The notes: generated by a model not told the origin, from the letters alone. Positions 1 through 5,834 are shown, counted from the first letter of the stretch. The stretch: 6,103 nucleotides of DNA from CAYUQT01 sp964596165 (GCA_964596165.1 CAZQTW010000135.1:1-6103); one strand, 5' to 3'. A program made the numbers and translations.

Positions 1-322
1 TGGGTCCGGCCCATCCCCGACCCTCGCTTTTCGCCCAAAAACGACGGTCCACAGCGCGCAACAACGGTCATGCACCCGGCCTGGCCGACAGGGAATGCCG
101 CAAGGCGACAACTCGGCTCGCACCCTGCCCGTCGCAACCCAGACCGGAGGCTACGCAAGGTGCGGGGAATCGCGATCTTTCCAGACCCTTTGTTCCTCGG
201 CTGACCCGTCGCTGCCTGAAAGACCCCTCCGATCTTGTCGGCAGATCGTGCGTTAGCCCTCGTGCGATCCCTGTGCGGGGGGGATGGGCGAAACGAGTAC
301 GAACGTGTTGCGAACCGCTCGA

Positions 323-373
323 TTCCCGCAAGCTCCGACCTCGGCGTACCAGGCATTAGGCGACTTGCGGGGG
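323..373 (+). other. Inverted repeat / possible leader stem-loop
   Basis: CCCGCAAG at 325-332 is perfectly complementary to CTTGCGGG at 364-371. Two further G-U pairs (324/372 and 323/373) would extend the stem to 10 bp in RNA. It encloses 31 bases that could fold further. It lies about 130-180 bases upstream of the rplJ start, roughly where E. coli carries the L10-(L12)4 autoregulatory leader. I could not recognise the L10-leader kink-turn. If transcription starts only at the promoter candidate at 419-450, this repeat is not transcribed and would be a DNA site or nothing. Confidence 0.4.
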
Positions 374-402
374 CGTATATGGATGAAATGTGCCGGCCAG
401 TT

Positions 403-437
403 TTTGGCCAAATGGTTCTTGACGTCTCTCGACCATT
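403..437. promoter_or_regulatory. Overlapping palindromes around the -35 box (possible operator)
   Basis: TTTGGCCAAA at 403-412 is a perfect 10-bp palindrome. AATGGT at 411-416 is the exact inverse of ACCATT at 432-437, and GACGTC at 421-426 sits almost at the centre of that pair. The AATGGT/ACCATT dyad brackets the putative -35 hexamer TTGACG (419-424), a geometry that fits repressor or activator binding. This is inferred from symmetry only; no known operator consensus is recognised, and several short palindromes in 35 bases could be chance. Confidence 0.3.
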
Positions 438-450
438 CCTGTCAAATAAT
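419..450 (+). promoter_or_regulatory. Candidate sigma-70-type promoter for rplJ
   Basis: The hexamer TTGACG at 419-424 matches the -35 consensus at five of six positions. Two -10 options follow: TCAAAT at 442-447 with ideal 17-bp spacing but four of six matches, or AATAAT at 445-450 with five of six matches but 20-bp spacing. The A/T-rich patch stands out from the GC-rich surroundings. Transcription would begin near 454-458, giving a leader of about 50 bases before the rplJ ATG. The location just ahead of the operon supports it; the compromise between spacing and -10 quality lowers confidence. Confidence 0.45.
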
Positions 451-504
451 GGGTCTTAGCATGCGGGGAGAACAGACGGGTCCCTCTGAACACGTTGGTG
501 GGCG

Positions 505-1026
505 ATGAGCAAGAAGGCCAAGCAATTAGTCTCGAACGAATACAAACGCTGGTATGACGGAATCGACAACGTGTGCGTGGTCGATCTGACCGGCTTGGAC
601 GCGATCCGCAATCACAAGCTGCGCGGGGCGCTGCGGCAGAAGAACATTCGGCTTCATGTCGTCCGCAATTCACTGTTTCGCCGTGCGTTTACCGCGGGGC
701 CGATGGCGTCGGTCGCCAAGGCATTGACGGGCCCTTGCGCCTTGGTCACGGGGGGTGAGTCGCTGGTTGACGTGGCCAAGGAGCTGGTTCGCATCAGCGG
801 CGAGATCGAGGCGCTGAAACTGAGATTCGGGGTGATGGACGGGGATCCGGAACTCCTCGACATCCGGCAAATCGCCAAGATGAAGAGCCGCCGTGAAATT
901 CAGGGGGAGGTCTTGATGTTGGTCTTGTCGCCCTGGCGTCGGGTGTGCGGCCAGATCACGAGTCCGTGGGCTCGTGTCGCCGGGTGCATCAAGGCCATTG
1001 GCGAGAAAGAGGAAAAAGCGGCGTAG
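505..1026 (+). CDS. rplJ: 50S ribosomal protein L10 (uL10)
   Basis: This 173-residue protein is the base of the ribosomal stalk: its N-terminal domain binds 23S rRNA near the L11 site and its C-terminal helix carries the L12 dimers. The N-terminal domain (about residues 1-125) has the family pattern LRxxLRQKNIxLxVVRNSLFRRAF (about 39-62) and the ALVTGGE segment (79-85). The C-terminal helix (about 128-173) contains an 11-residue tandem repeat, SPWRRVCGQIT / SPWARVAGCIK (142-163), matching the spacing of consecutive L12-binding sites. E. coli L10 has 165 residues. The ATG at 505 is forced by an in-frame TGA at 487-489. Its ribosome-binding site is poor: GGTGGG (497-502) is only 2 bases from the ATG. 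In E. coli L10 with L12 represses its own mRNA; whether that happens here is unknown. The stop is TAG at 1024-1026. Next downstream is rplL, 197 bp away. Confidence 0.97.
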   Translation: MSKKAKQLVSNEYKRWYDGIDNVCVVDLTGLDAIRNHKLRGALRQKNIRLHVVRNSLFRRAFTAGPMASVAKALTGPCALVTGGESLVDVAKELVRISGEIEALKLRFGVMDGDPELLDIRQIAKMKSRREIQGEVLMLVLSPWRRVCGQITSPWARVAGCIKAIGEKEEKAA

Positions 1027-1049
1027 CATTCCGTCCGAGTCTGGGTCGT

Positions 1050-1071
1050 TCGTGCGGCGGCTGCCGTGCGA
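1050..1071 (+). other. RNA hairpin just after rplJ
   Basis: Bases 1050-1058 pair with 1063-1071 around the 4-base loop GGCT, with two internal wobble pairs. It begins 23 bases after the rplJ stop codon and has no T-tract after it. It could act as a 3'-end stabiliser or a processing site between rplJ and rplL; function is inferred from position only. Confidence 0.4.
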
Positions 1072-1156
1072 GATGACGAGATACCCTGGGGAAAAGAAAA
1101 ATACCGTTCGGCTGCGGATTGCCCCATGACGCTCGGAGCAGAAGAGCGGGGTTAAA

Positions 1157-1175
1157 CGGCCTCATCGGGAGGCCG
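1157..1175 (+). other. RNA hairpin ahead of rplL
   Basis: CGGCCTC (1157-1163) and GAGGCCG (1169-1175) form a perfect 7-bp GC-rich stem with loop ATCGG. The left arm could instead pair over 6 bp with AGGCCG at 1182-1187, so two exclusive folds exist. The stem ends 35 bases before the rplL ribosome-binding site, leaving that site free in either fold. Confidence 0.4.
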
Positions 1176-1223
1176 GCTATCAGGCCGACGTCTGTGTTGT
1201 AAGGTGGTTCGGAGTTACCAGAA

Positions 1224-1637
1224 ATGGCAGATGCACCGAAGGAATTTTCCGCGGCGACAAAAGAACTGGGCGACAAGATTGTGTCTCTATCGGCCAAGGA
1301 GGCCCAGGAACTGGCGGATTATCTGAAGCAAGTCCACGGAATCGAACCGGCCGGCGGCGCGGTGGCTGTGGCGATGCCGGCGGGTGGAGCGGCCGGCGGC
1401 GCCGAGGCCGCAGCCGGTCCGACGTCCTTCAACGTCGTTCTGAAAGCCGCCGGCGACAAGAAGATCGCCGTGATCAAGGAAGTACGGGCGGCAACCGGTC
1501 TCGGCCTGAAGGAGGCCAAGGACTTGGTCGACAACGCCCCCAAGCCGGTGAAAGAAGGCCTCAGCAAGGAAGAGGCTGAGGATCTCAAGAAGAAGCTGGA
1601 AGAGGCCGGCGCGGTCGTCGAGGTTGTCGGCAAGTAG
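1224..1637 (+). CDS. rplL: 50S ribosomal protein L7/L12 (bL12)
   Basis: bL12 is the multi-copy stalk protein that recruits EF-Tu, EF-G, IF2 and RF3 to the ribosome and stimulates GTP hydrolysis. Three parts are clear: the N-terminal dimerisation and L10-binding domain (about 1-40), an Ala/Gly-rich flexible hinge (about 41-65), and the globular C-terminal domain (about 66-137). The C-terminal domain has KKIAVIKEVR (79-88) and TGLGLKEAKDLV (91-102); K80, K85, R88 and K99 match the factor-binding residues K65, K70, R73 and K84 of E. coli. At 137 residues it is longer than the E. coli protein (121); much of the extra length is in the hinge and a few residues at the N-terminus. The ATG is supported by GGAG at 1211-1214 with 9-base spacing and an in-frame TAA at 1200-1202. 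The codons are GC-rich and regular. The stop is TAG at 1635-1637. Strongly expressed relative to rpoB in other bacteria. Confidence 0.98.
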   Translation: MADAPKEFSAATKELGDKIVSLSAKEAQELADYLKQVHGIEPAGGAVAVAMPAGGAAGGAEAAAGPTSFNVVLKAAGDKKIAVIKEVRAATGLGLKEAKDLVDNAPKPVKEGLSKEEAEDLKKKLEEAGAVVEVVGK

Positions 1638-1668
1638 GTGTTGATGCATCACGTACCTCGTTCCCGGA

Positions 1669-1686
1669 CGCCGGTGTTTGCCGGCG
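1669..1686 (+). other. Hairpin 1 downstream of rplL
   Basis: CGCCGG (1669-1674) pairs with CCGGCG (1681-1686) across a 6-base loop, starting 32 bases after the rplL stop codon. The stem is all G-C but short, and no T-run follows. It may protect the rplL 3' end; chance occurrence is possible in such GC-rich DNA. Confidence 0.35.
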
Positions 1687-1712
1687 GGTGTCGGATTCGG
1701 GGTCTGACGATC

Positions 1713-1743
1713 TTCCACGGGCCGGTTCCATTCGGCCCTGGAA
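1713..1743 (+). other. Hairpin 2, possible attenuator or processing site
   Basis: TTCCA (1713-1717) plus GGGCCG (1719-1724) pair with CGGCCC (1733-1738) plus TGGAA (1739-1743). This gives 11 base pairs interrupted only by one unpaired C at 1718, closing an 8-base loop. It is one of the two strongest structures in the spacer. There is no T-tract after it, so it suits RNA processing, pausing or factor-dependent termination better than intrinsic termination. Confidence 0.45.
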
Positions 1744-1746
1744 ATC

Positions 1747-1816
1747 GAGGGTCGGAGAGGTGGAGGGTGGCCGCGAGGCGATTGCGGCCGCCCGTTCGTG
1801 TCCTGCCGCGACCCTC
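1747..1816 (+). other. Nested two-tier stem-loop
   Basis: The outer stem pairs GAGGGTCG (1747-1754) with CGACCCTC (1809-1816), a perfect 8-bp match. Inside it, 1765-1774 pairs with 1784-1793 over ten pairs (one G-U), and 1775-1776 can add two more with 1782-1783. Hairpin 2 ends only 3 bases before the outer stem, so the two would stack closely in the transcript. Two independent strong stems nested in 70 bases are hard to explain by GC content alone, but no known RNA family was recognised. Confidence 0.45.
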
Positions 1817-1973
1817 ATGCGAGTTGTCCTGCTCCGGCGGGTGCGGGATAGGTTGGTGCGAGGTTAGACGGGCCCTTAAGGCCGCCTTGCTCGGGACAGC
1901 CGACCGAACGGATGGCGCCGGCCGAGTCATGGAATCGTCCCTTCACGTGTATCTGAAAAACGCATGGGTCTCC

Positions 1974-1996
1974 TGACGGCGACGGATGGGCCGTCA
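1974..1996 (+). other. Hairpin upstream of rpoB
   Basis: TGACGGC (1974-1980) pairs perfectly with GCCGTCA (1990-1996), leaving a 9-base loop. It is the first of two stem-loops in the last 95 bases before rpoB and has no T-tract. Confidence 0.4.
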
Positions 1997-2012
1997 CGGC
2001 GGTGGTGTTCGT

Positions 2013-2038
2013 CTCCCGCCCCGGTCGGGGGGCGGGGG
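2013..2038 (+). other. GC-rich hairpin just before the rpoB ribosome-binding site
   Basis: CCCGCCCC (2015-2022) pairs with GGGGCGGG (2029-2036) around a 6-base loop; a G-U and a C-G pair extend the stem to 10 bp (2013-2038). It ends 15 bases before the AAGGGA ribosome-binding site (2054-2059), so that site stays free. The left arm could alternatively pair with GGCGG at 1998-2002, which would open this hairpin. Whether it affects transcription or translation of rpoB is unknown. Confidence 0.45.
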
Positions 2039-2065
2039 CGCGGACCGTAACGAAAGGGACTGCAC

Positions 2066-5000
2066 ATGATCACCGAGAGAGCGGTAAGGAATTTCAGCAG
2101 GTCTGGCGACTCGCTGCCCGTGCCGAACCTGATCGAGATCCAGACCGAGAGCTACCGGCGATTCCTCCAGGCGGAGGTCCTTCCCGAGAAACGGAAGAAC
2201 ATCGGTCTGGAGGCGCTGCTTCGCGAAGTGTTCCCCATCGTCAGCTACGACGAGAACATGTCGCTGGAGTACCTGGGGTACGAACTCGGCAAGCCTCGGC
2301 ACGACGCGGACGAGTGCCGACAACTCCGATTGACGTACGGGATGCCGTTTCGGATTCGCTGCCGCCTGGTCCGCAAGGACAAGGACGAGATCAAGGAAGA
2401 CATCATCTATCTTGGTGAACTGCCCATCATGATCGGGGGCGGCGAGTTCATCATCAACGGCGCCGAGCGCGTCATCGTCTCGCAATTACACCGTTCGCCC
2501 GGCGTGGATTTCGTGAAGGAATCGGCCGAGGGTGACCGGGCCTTGCACGCCTGCCGGATCATACCGGAGCGCGGAAGCTGGATTGAGATCAACGTGACCC
2601 GAAAGGACGAACTGGCCGTCCGAATCGATCAGTCCAGCAAGATCCCCGCCACGACGTTCCTACGGGCGATGAGCGAGAAGTACGGCACGGATGAGGCGAT
2701 TATCACCGCGTTCTATGGAAACGTCATCCGGACGGCGAAGGTCGGCAACCTCAAGCCGGACATGTACGCCGCGACGACCCTGATCAACGAAGAGTCCGGC
2801 GAGGAGATCATTCGGGCCGGTTGCCAGTTGGGCGATGCGATCGAGGCGATTCAGGCCGCCGGTCATAAGCAAATCTCCGTCATCGACGGCGTTCAGGATC
2901 CGCTGATTCTGAACACCCTGGCGCAGGATACCAGTCGCAACCACGAAGAGGCGCTCTTGAAGATCTACGCCCGCTTGCGGCCCGGCAACCCGCCGCAACT
3001 CGACCGGGCCCGCAAGTTGTTCCAGGAGAAGTTCTTCGATGAGAACCGCTACCGGCTGGGCAAGGTCGGTCGCTTCCGTCTCAACCGCAAGTTCGACCAG
3101 GACATTCCCGAGAGCGAGATGACGCTCCGCGTTGAGGACGTGGTCAACTCGTTGAAGTATCTCTTGCTGCTGCGAACCGGGGAAAGCCAATACGACGTCG
3201 ACGACATCGACCACCTGGGCAACCGACGACTGCGAACCATCGACGAGTTGGCGTCCGACGAACTGCGGAAGGGGTTCCTCAAGCTGCGGCGCACGGTTCA
3301 GGAACGGATGAGCCTCAAGAATCCCGACGAAATGCAGCGGATTGCCGAACTGGTCAATAGCAAGAGCATCAGCAGCAGCATCGACTTCTTCTTCGGTCGC
3401 GGAGAACTGAGCCAGGTGGTGGATCAGACCAACCCCTTGGCGCAGTTGACGCACGAGCGCCGCTTGTCGGCGTTGGGCCCCGGCGGGTTGAACCGCAAGC
3501 GAGCCGGCTTCGAAGTCCGCGACGTTCACATCAGTCACTACGGGCGCATCTGTCCGATCGAGACGCCGGAAGGCACGAACATCGGTCTCATCGCGTCCCT
3601 GAGCATCTACTCCGGCGTCGACGCCTACGGCTTCCTGGTGACGCCGTACCGCGTGGTGAGCCGCGGCAAGGCCACTGATGAGGTCAAGTACCTCCGGGCG
3701 GACGAGGAGATGCGAAGCGTTCTCGCTCCGCCGGACACGGTAGGACCGGACAATCGCCTTCTGGGCGAGCAGGTCCTGGCCCGGCGCCACGGCGACCTCG
3801 CCAGCGTGGCCAGCAAGGACGTCCAGTACATCGACATTTCGCCGAAGCAGACGGTGGGGGTGTCGGCCTCCCTGATTCCGTTCCTCGAGCACGACGACGC
3901 GAACCGGGCCCTGATGGGTTCGAACATGCAGCGGCAGGCCGTGCCCTTGCTGGTGACGGAGCCGCCGATCATTGCCACCGGCATGGAGCGCGCGGTCGCC
4001 GAAAACAGCGGGATGGTCGTCCGTGCCCGCAAGGGCGGATCGGTGACGTATGTGGATTCCACGCGAATCATCATCGACAACACGGACGAGTACGTCCTCA
4101 GAAAGTTCGTCGGCCTGAACGACAATACCTGCTTGAACCAGAAGCCTATCGTTAGGCCGGGCCAGAAAGTGAAAAAAGGTGACGTCATTGCGGACGGAGC
4201 CGCCACCTCGCGGGGTGAACTGGCCCTCGGCAAGAACGTCCTGGTGGCCTTCATGACTTTCGACGGGCACAACTTCGAAGATGCCATCGTGATCAGCGAA
4301 CGGTTGGTCAAGGATGATGTCTTCACGAGCATCCATGTCGAGGAGTTCGAGATCGAGATTCGCGAGACGAAGCTGGGACGCGAGGAATTCACCCGGGATA
4401 TTCCCAACGTCAGCGAACGGGCCCTGCGGAATCTGGACGAGGGGGGCGTGGTCCGTGTGGGGACGAAGGTGGGGCCCGGCGACATCCTCGTCGGAAAGGT
4501 CAGCCCGAAGAGCAAGAGCGAATTGAGCCCCGAAGAGAAGTTGCTCCACGCGATCTTCGGGCGTGCCGGCGAGGACGTGAAGAACGATTCGCTCGAGGTG
4601 CCGGCCGGCAAGGAAGGCGTCGTGATCGATACGAAGCGCTTCAGCCGGCGCATGCACATGTCGGAGGAGCAGAAACGGGCGCTGACCAAGCAGATCAAGG
4701 AATACAAACAGGCCTGCGACGAGAAAATCGCCACGGTCTTCCGGCAAATGTGCGACGAGATCAACGCGAAGACGGACCAGGAAATGGTCGACCCGTCGAC
4801 CCGTCAGAAAGTCGGCCGAAGCGAGATCCTCGACGTGATCATGGAGCAGGTTGAGAACTTCAAGATCGAGTGGGTCAAGCCGGCCGGCGCCAGGGAAGAG
4901 GCCGAAAAGATATACAACCGTTACCAACCACGCATCGCGGAGATGATCGAGGAACGAGACCGGAAGATCGGCCAGATGAAGCGCGGCGACGAATTGCCCA

Positions 5001-5821
5001 GCGGCGTCCTCGAGATGGTCAAGGTTTACCTGGCCACCAAACGACGCATGTCCGTGGGCGACAAGATCGCCGGACGACACGGCAACAAGGGGGTTATCGC
5101 CCGGATCGTTCAGGAAGAGGACATGCCCTTCCTGGAGGACGGGACGCCGGTGGACATCCTCCTGAATCCGCTCGGGGTGCCGTCCCGTATGAACGTCGGC
5201 CAGATTCTCGAGACTCACCTCGGATGGGCGGCGGCGGTCCTGGGATTCCAGGCGATCACGCCGGTCTTCGACGGAGCACGGGAATCGGCCATTCGCGACT
5301 GTCTGAACGAGGCGGCGGAGAAGGTCCGCAGCCGGAGGGCGAATCTGGAGGCTGTTCAGAACGCCGGCAAGACCGGGGAACTCCTCACGGACATTCCGCC
5401 ATCCGGCAAGGTCAAGCTCTACGACGGTCGAACGGGCGAACCGTTCGATCAGGACGTAACGGTCGGGTTCATCTACATGATGAAGCTCCACCACCTCGTC
5501 GACGACAAAATCCACGCCCGAGCCACCGGACCCTACAGTCTGATCACGCAGCAGCCGCTCGGCGGAAAGGCCCGGACGGGCGGTCAGCGATTCGGGGAAA
5601 TGGAAGTGTGGGGCCTTGAGGCATACGGCGCCGCCTACATTCTCCAAGAGTTGCTGACGGTCAAGAGCGACGACGTGGAAGGGCGTACCAAGATCTACGA
5701 GTCGATGGTCAAGGGCAACAACACGCTCGAGGCGGGCACGCCGGTCAGTTTCGACGTGCTGTGCAACGAGATCCGTGGCCTCGGGCTGAACATCCAGCTC
5801 GAGAAAAAGAAGGTCATATGA
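2066..5821 (+). CDS. rpoB: DNA-directed RNA polymerase subunit beta
   Basis: RpoB is one half of the RNA polymerase active-site cleft and contains the rifampicin pocket. Family landmarks occur in order over 1251 residues: the N-terminal lobe with GEFIINGAERVIVSQLHRSPG (about 126-146); the rifampicin region LSQVVDQTNPLAQLTHERRLSALGPGG (448-474); CPIETPEG (496-503); FDGHNFEDAIVISERLV (732-748), with E738-D739 equivalent to E. coli E813-D814; a charged helical coiled-coil region (about 860-980); KRRMSVGDK (992-1000), where K992 and K1000 match the active-site lysines K1065 and K1073; GRHGNKG; and the C-terminal clamp GGQRFGEMEVWGLEAYGAAY (1172-1191). E. coli RpoB has 1342 residues; most of the difference appears to be lost lobe insertion SI1 sequence, as the lobe here is compact. 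ATG 2066 is supported by AAGGGA at 2054-2059 and an in-frame TAA at 2048-2050. The gene is intact and ends in TGA, 13 bp before rpoC. Confidence 0.99.
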   Translation: MITERAVRNFSRSGDSLPVPNLIEIQTESYRRFLQAEVLPEKRKNIGLEALLREVFPIVSYDENMSLEYLGYELGKPRHDADECRQLRLTYGMPFRIRCRLVRKDKDEIKEDIIYLGELPIMIGGGEFIINGAERVIVSQLHRSPGVDFVKESAEGDRALHACRIIPERGSWIEINVTRKDELAVRIDQSSKIPATTFLRAMSEKYGTDEAIITAFYGNVIRTAKVGNLKPDMYAATTLINEESGEEIIRAGCQLGDAIEAIQAAGHKQISVIDGVQDPLILNTLAQDTSRNHEEALLKIYARLRPGNPPQLDRARKLFQEKFFDENRYRLGKVGRFRLNRKFDQDIPESEMTLRVEDVVNSLKYLLLLRTGESQYDVDDIDHLGNRRLRTIDELASDELRKGFLKLRRTVQERMSLKNPDEMQRIAELVNSKSISSSIDFFFGRGELSQVVDQTNPLAQLTHERRLSALGPGGLNRKRAGFEVRDVHISHYGRICPIETPEGTNIGLIASLSIYSGVDAYGFLVTPYRVVSRGKATDEVKYLRADEEMRSVLAPPDTVGPDNRLLGEQVLARRHGDLASVASKDVQYIDISPKQTVGVSASLIPFLEHDDANRALMGSNMQRQAVPLLVTEPPIIATGMERAVAENSGMVVRARKGGSVTYVDSTRIIIDNTDEYVLRKFVGLNDNTCLNQKPIVRPGQKVKKGDVIADGAATSRGELALGKNVLVAFMTFDGHNFEDAIVISERLVKDDVFTSIHVEEFEIEIRETKLGREEFTRDIPNVSERALRNLDEGGVVRVGTKVGPGDILVGKVSPKSKSELSPEEKLLHAIFGRAGEDVKNDSLEVPAGKEGVVIDTKRFSRRMHMSEEQKRALTKQIKEYKQACDEKIATVFRQMCDEINAKTDQEMVDPSTRQKVGRSEILDVIMEQVENFKIEWVKPAGAREEAEKIYNRYQPRIAEMIEERDRKIGQMKRGDELPSGVLEMVKVYLATKRRMSVGDKIAGRHGNKGVIARIVQEEDMPFLEDGTPVDILLNPLGVPSRMNVGQILETHLGWAAAVLGFQAITPVFDGARESAIRDCLNEAAEKVRSRRANLEAVQNAGKTGELLTDIPPSGKVKLYDGRTGEPFDQDVTVGFIYMMKLHHLVDDKIHARATGPYSLITQQPLGGKARTGGQRFGEMEVWGLEAYGAAYILQELLTVKSDDVEGRTKIYESMVKGNNTLEAGTPVSFDVLCNEIRGLGLNIQLEKKKVI

Positions 5822-5834
5822 AGGGAGTAATCTC

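Larger units (their letters stand above)
1..504. other. Non-coding region upstream of rplJ
   Basis: I see no gene here that I can support. All three forward frames read from the left edge were translated by eye; they give Arg/Pro-rich text with no recognisable domain and stop at about 204, 255 and 360. The reverse-strand open frame at 68-331 is also Arg/Ser-rich and looks like GC-driven noise. I found no tRNA T-arm and no RNase P, SRP or tmRNA signature. In many bacteria rplK-rplA lie directly before rplJ; their ends are not present in these 504 bases. The useful content is at the right: a long-armed inverted repeat (325-371), a palindrome (403-412) and a promoter-like element (419-450). Short stems also occur at 230-235/243-248 and 119-124/159-164, but such stems are expected by chance at this GC content. 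Confidence 0.7.
1027..1223 (+). other. rplJ-rplL spacer with two hairpins
   Basis: The 197-bp gap is non-coding; the only ATG-started frames are about 18 and 9 codons and have no supporting features. The first hairpin (1050-1071) pairs 1050-1058 with 1063-1071 through nine pairs, two of them G-U, around a GGCT loop. The second (1157-1175) is a perfect 7-bp stem, CGGCCTC/GAGGCCG, with a 5-base loop. Neither is followed by a T-run, so neither is a standard intrinsic terminator; they may stabilise or process the message. The gap is longer than the roughly 70 bp of E. coli. The rplL ribosome-binding site GGAG is at 1211-1214. Confidence 0.6.
1638..2065 (+). other. Structured non-coding rplL-rpoB spacer
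   Basis: No credible gene lies in these 428 bases; the open frame at 1638-1976 begins directly after the rplL stop, has no usable ribosome-binding site and reads as Arg/Gly-rich noise. The spacer contains at least five GC-rich stem-loops: 1669-1686, 1713-1743, 1747-1816 (nested), 1974-1996 and 2013-2038. None has a T-tract, so none is a standard intrinsic terminator. In E. coli the same junction contains an attenuator and an RNase III site that lower RNA polymerase synthesis relative to L12; a similar role here is inference. I saw no convincing promoter; the best candidates have weak -10 boxes. Confidence 0.65.

Noticed and set aside
83..166. Short stems including a GCAA tetraloop hairpin (97-106), suggesting a structured RNA
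   Set aside because: Stems are 3-8 bp, the 83-88/113-118 and 117-124/159-166 pairings exclude each other, and no known RNA family signature is present.
246..277. Three copies of a TCGTGCG-like heptamer (246-252, 260-266, 271-277)
   Set aside because: The third copy is imperfect, the spacing is irregular, and there is no symmetry; likely chance.
68..331. 87-codon - strand frame left of rplJ
   Set aside because: Arg/Ser-rich, with no domain, ribosome-binding site or matching neighbour; typical of GC-rich non-coding DNA.
235..459. 74-codon + strand frames upstream of rplJ (235-459 and 284-508)
   Set aside because: No recognisable protein, and both run through the inverted repeat and promoter candidate. 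Only the last 15 codons of 284-508 are kept, as a leader-peptide hypothesis.
1824..1853. TTGTCC ... GATAGG as an internal rpoB promoter
   Set aside because: The -10 box matches only about three of six consensus positions in a GC-rich setting; no more than background.
1638..1976. 112-codon frame in the rplL-rpoB spacer
   Set aside because: It starts directly after the rplL stop, has no suitable ribosome-binding site, has Arg/Gly/Pro-rich composition, and overlaps all the strong stem-loops up to 1816.
2023..2042. G-rich run before rpoB as a possible G-quadruplex
   Set aside because: There are not four well-separated G3 tracts, and the Gs are better explained by pairing in the 2013-2038 hairpin.
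3625..4764. 379-codon - strand frame within rpoB
   Set aside because: Ser/Thr/Arg-rich shadow of the rpoB coding sequence in another register, without domains or a ribosome-binding site.
4870..5619. 249-codon + strand frame inside rpoB
   Set aside because: Arg/Gly-rich out-of-frame reading of highly conserved rpoB sequence.
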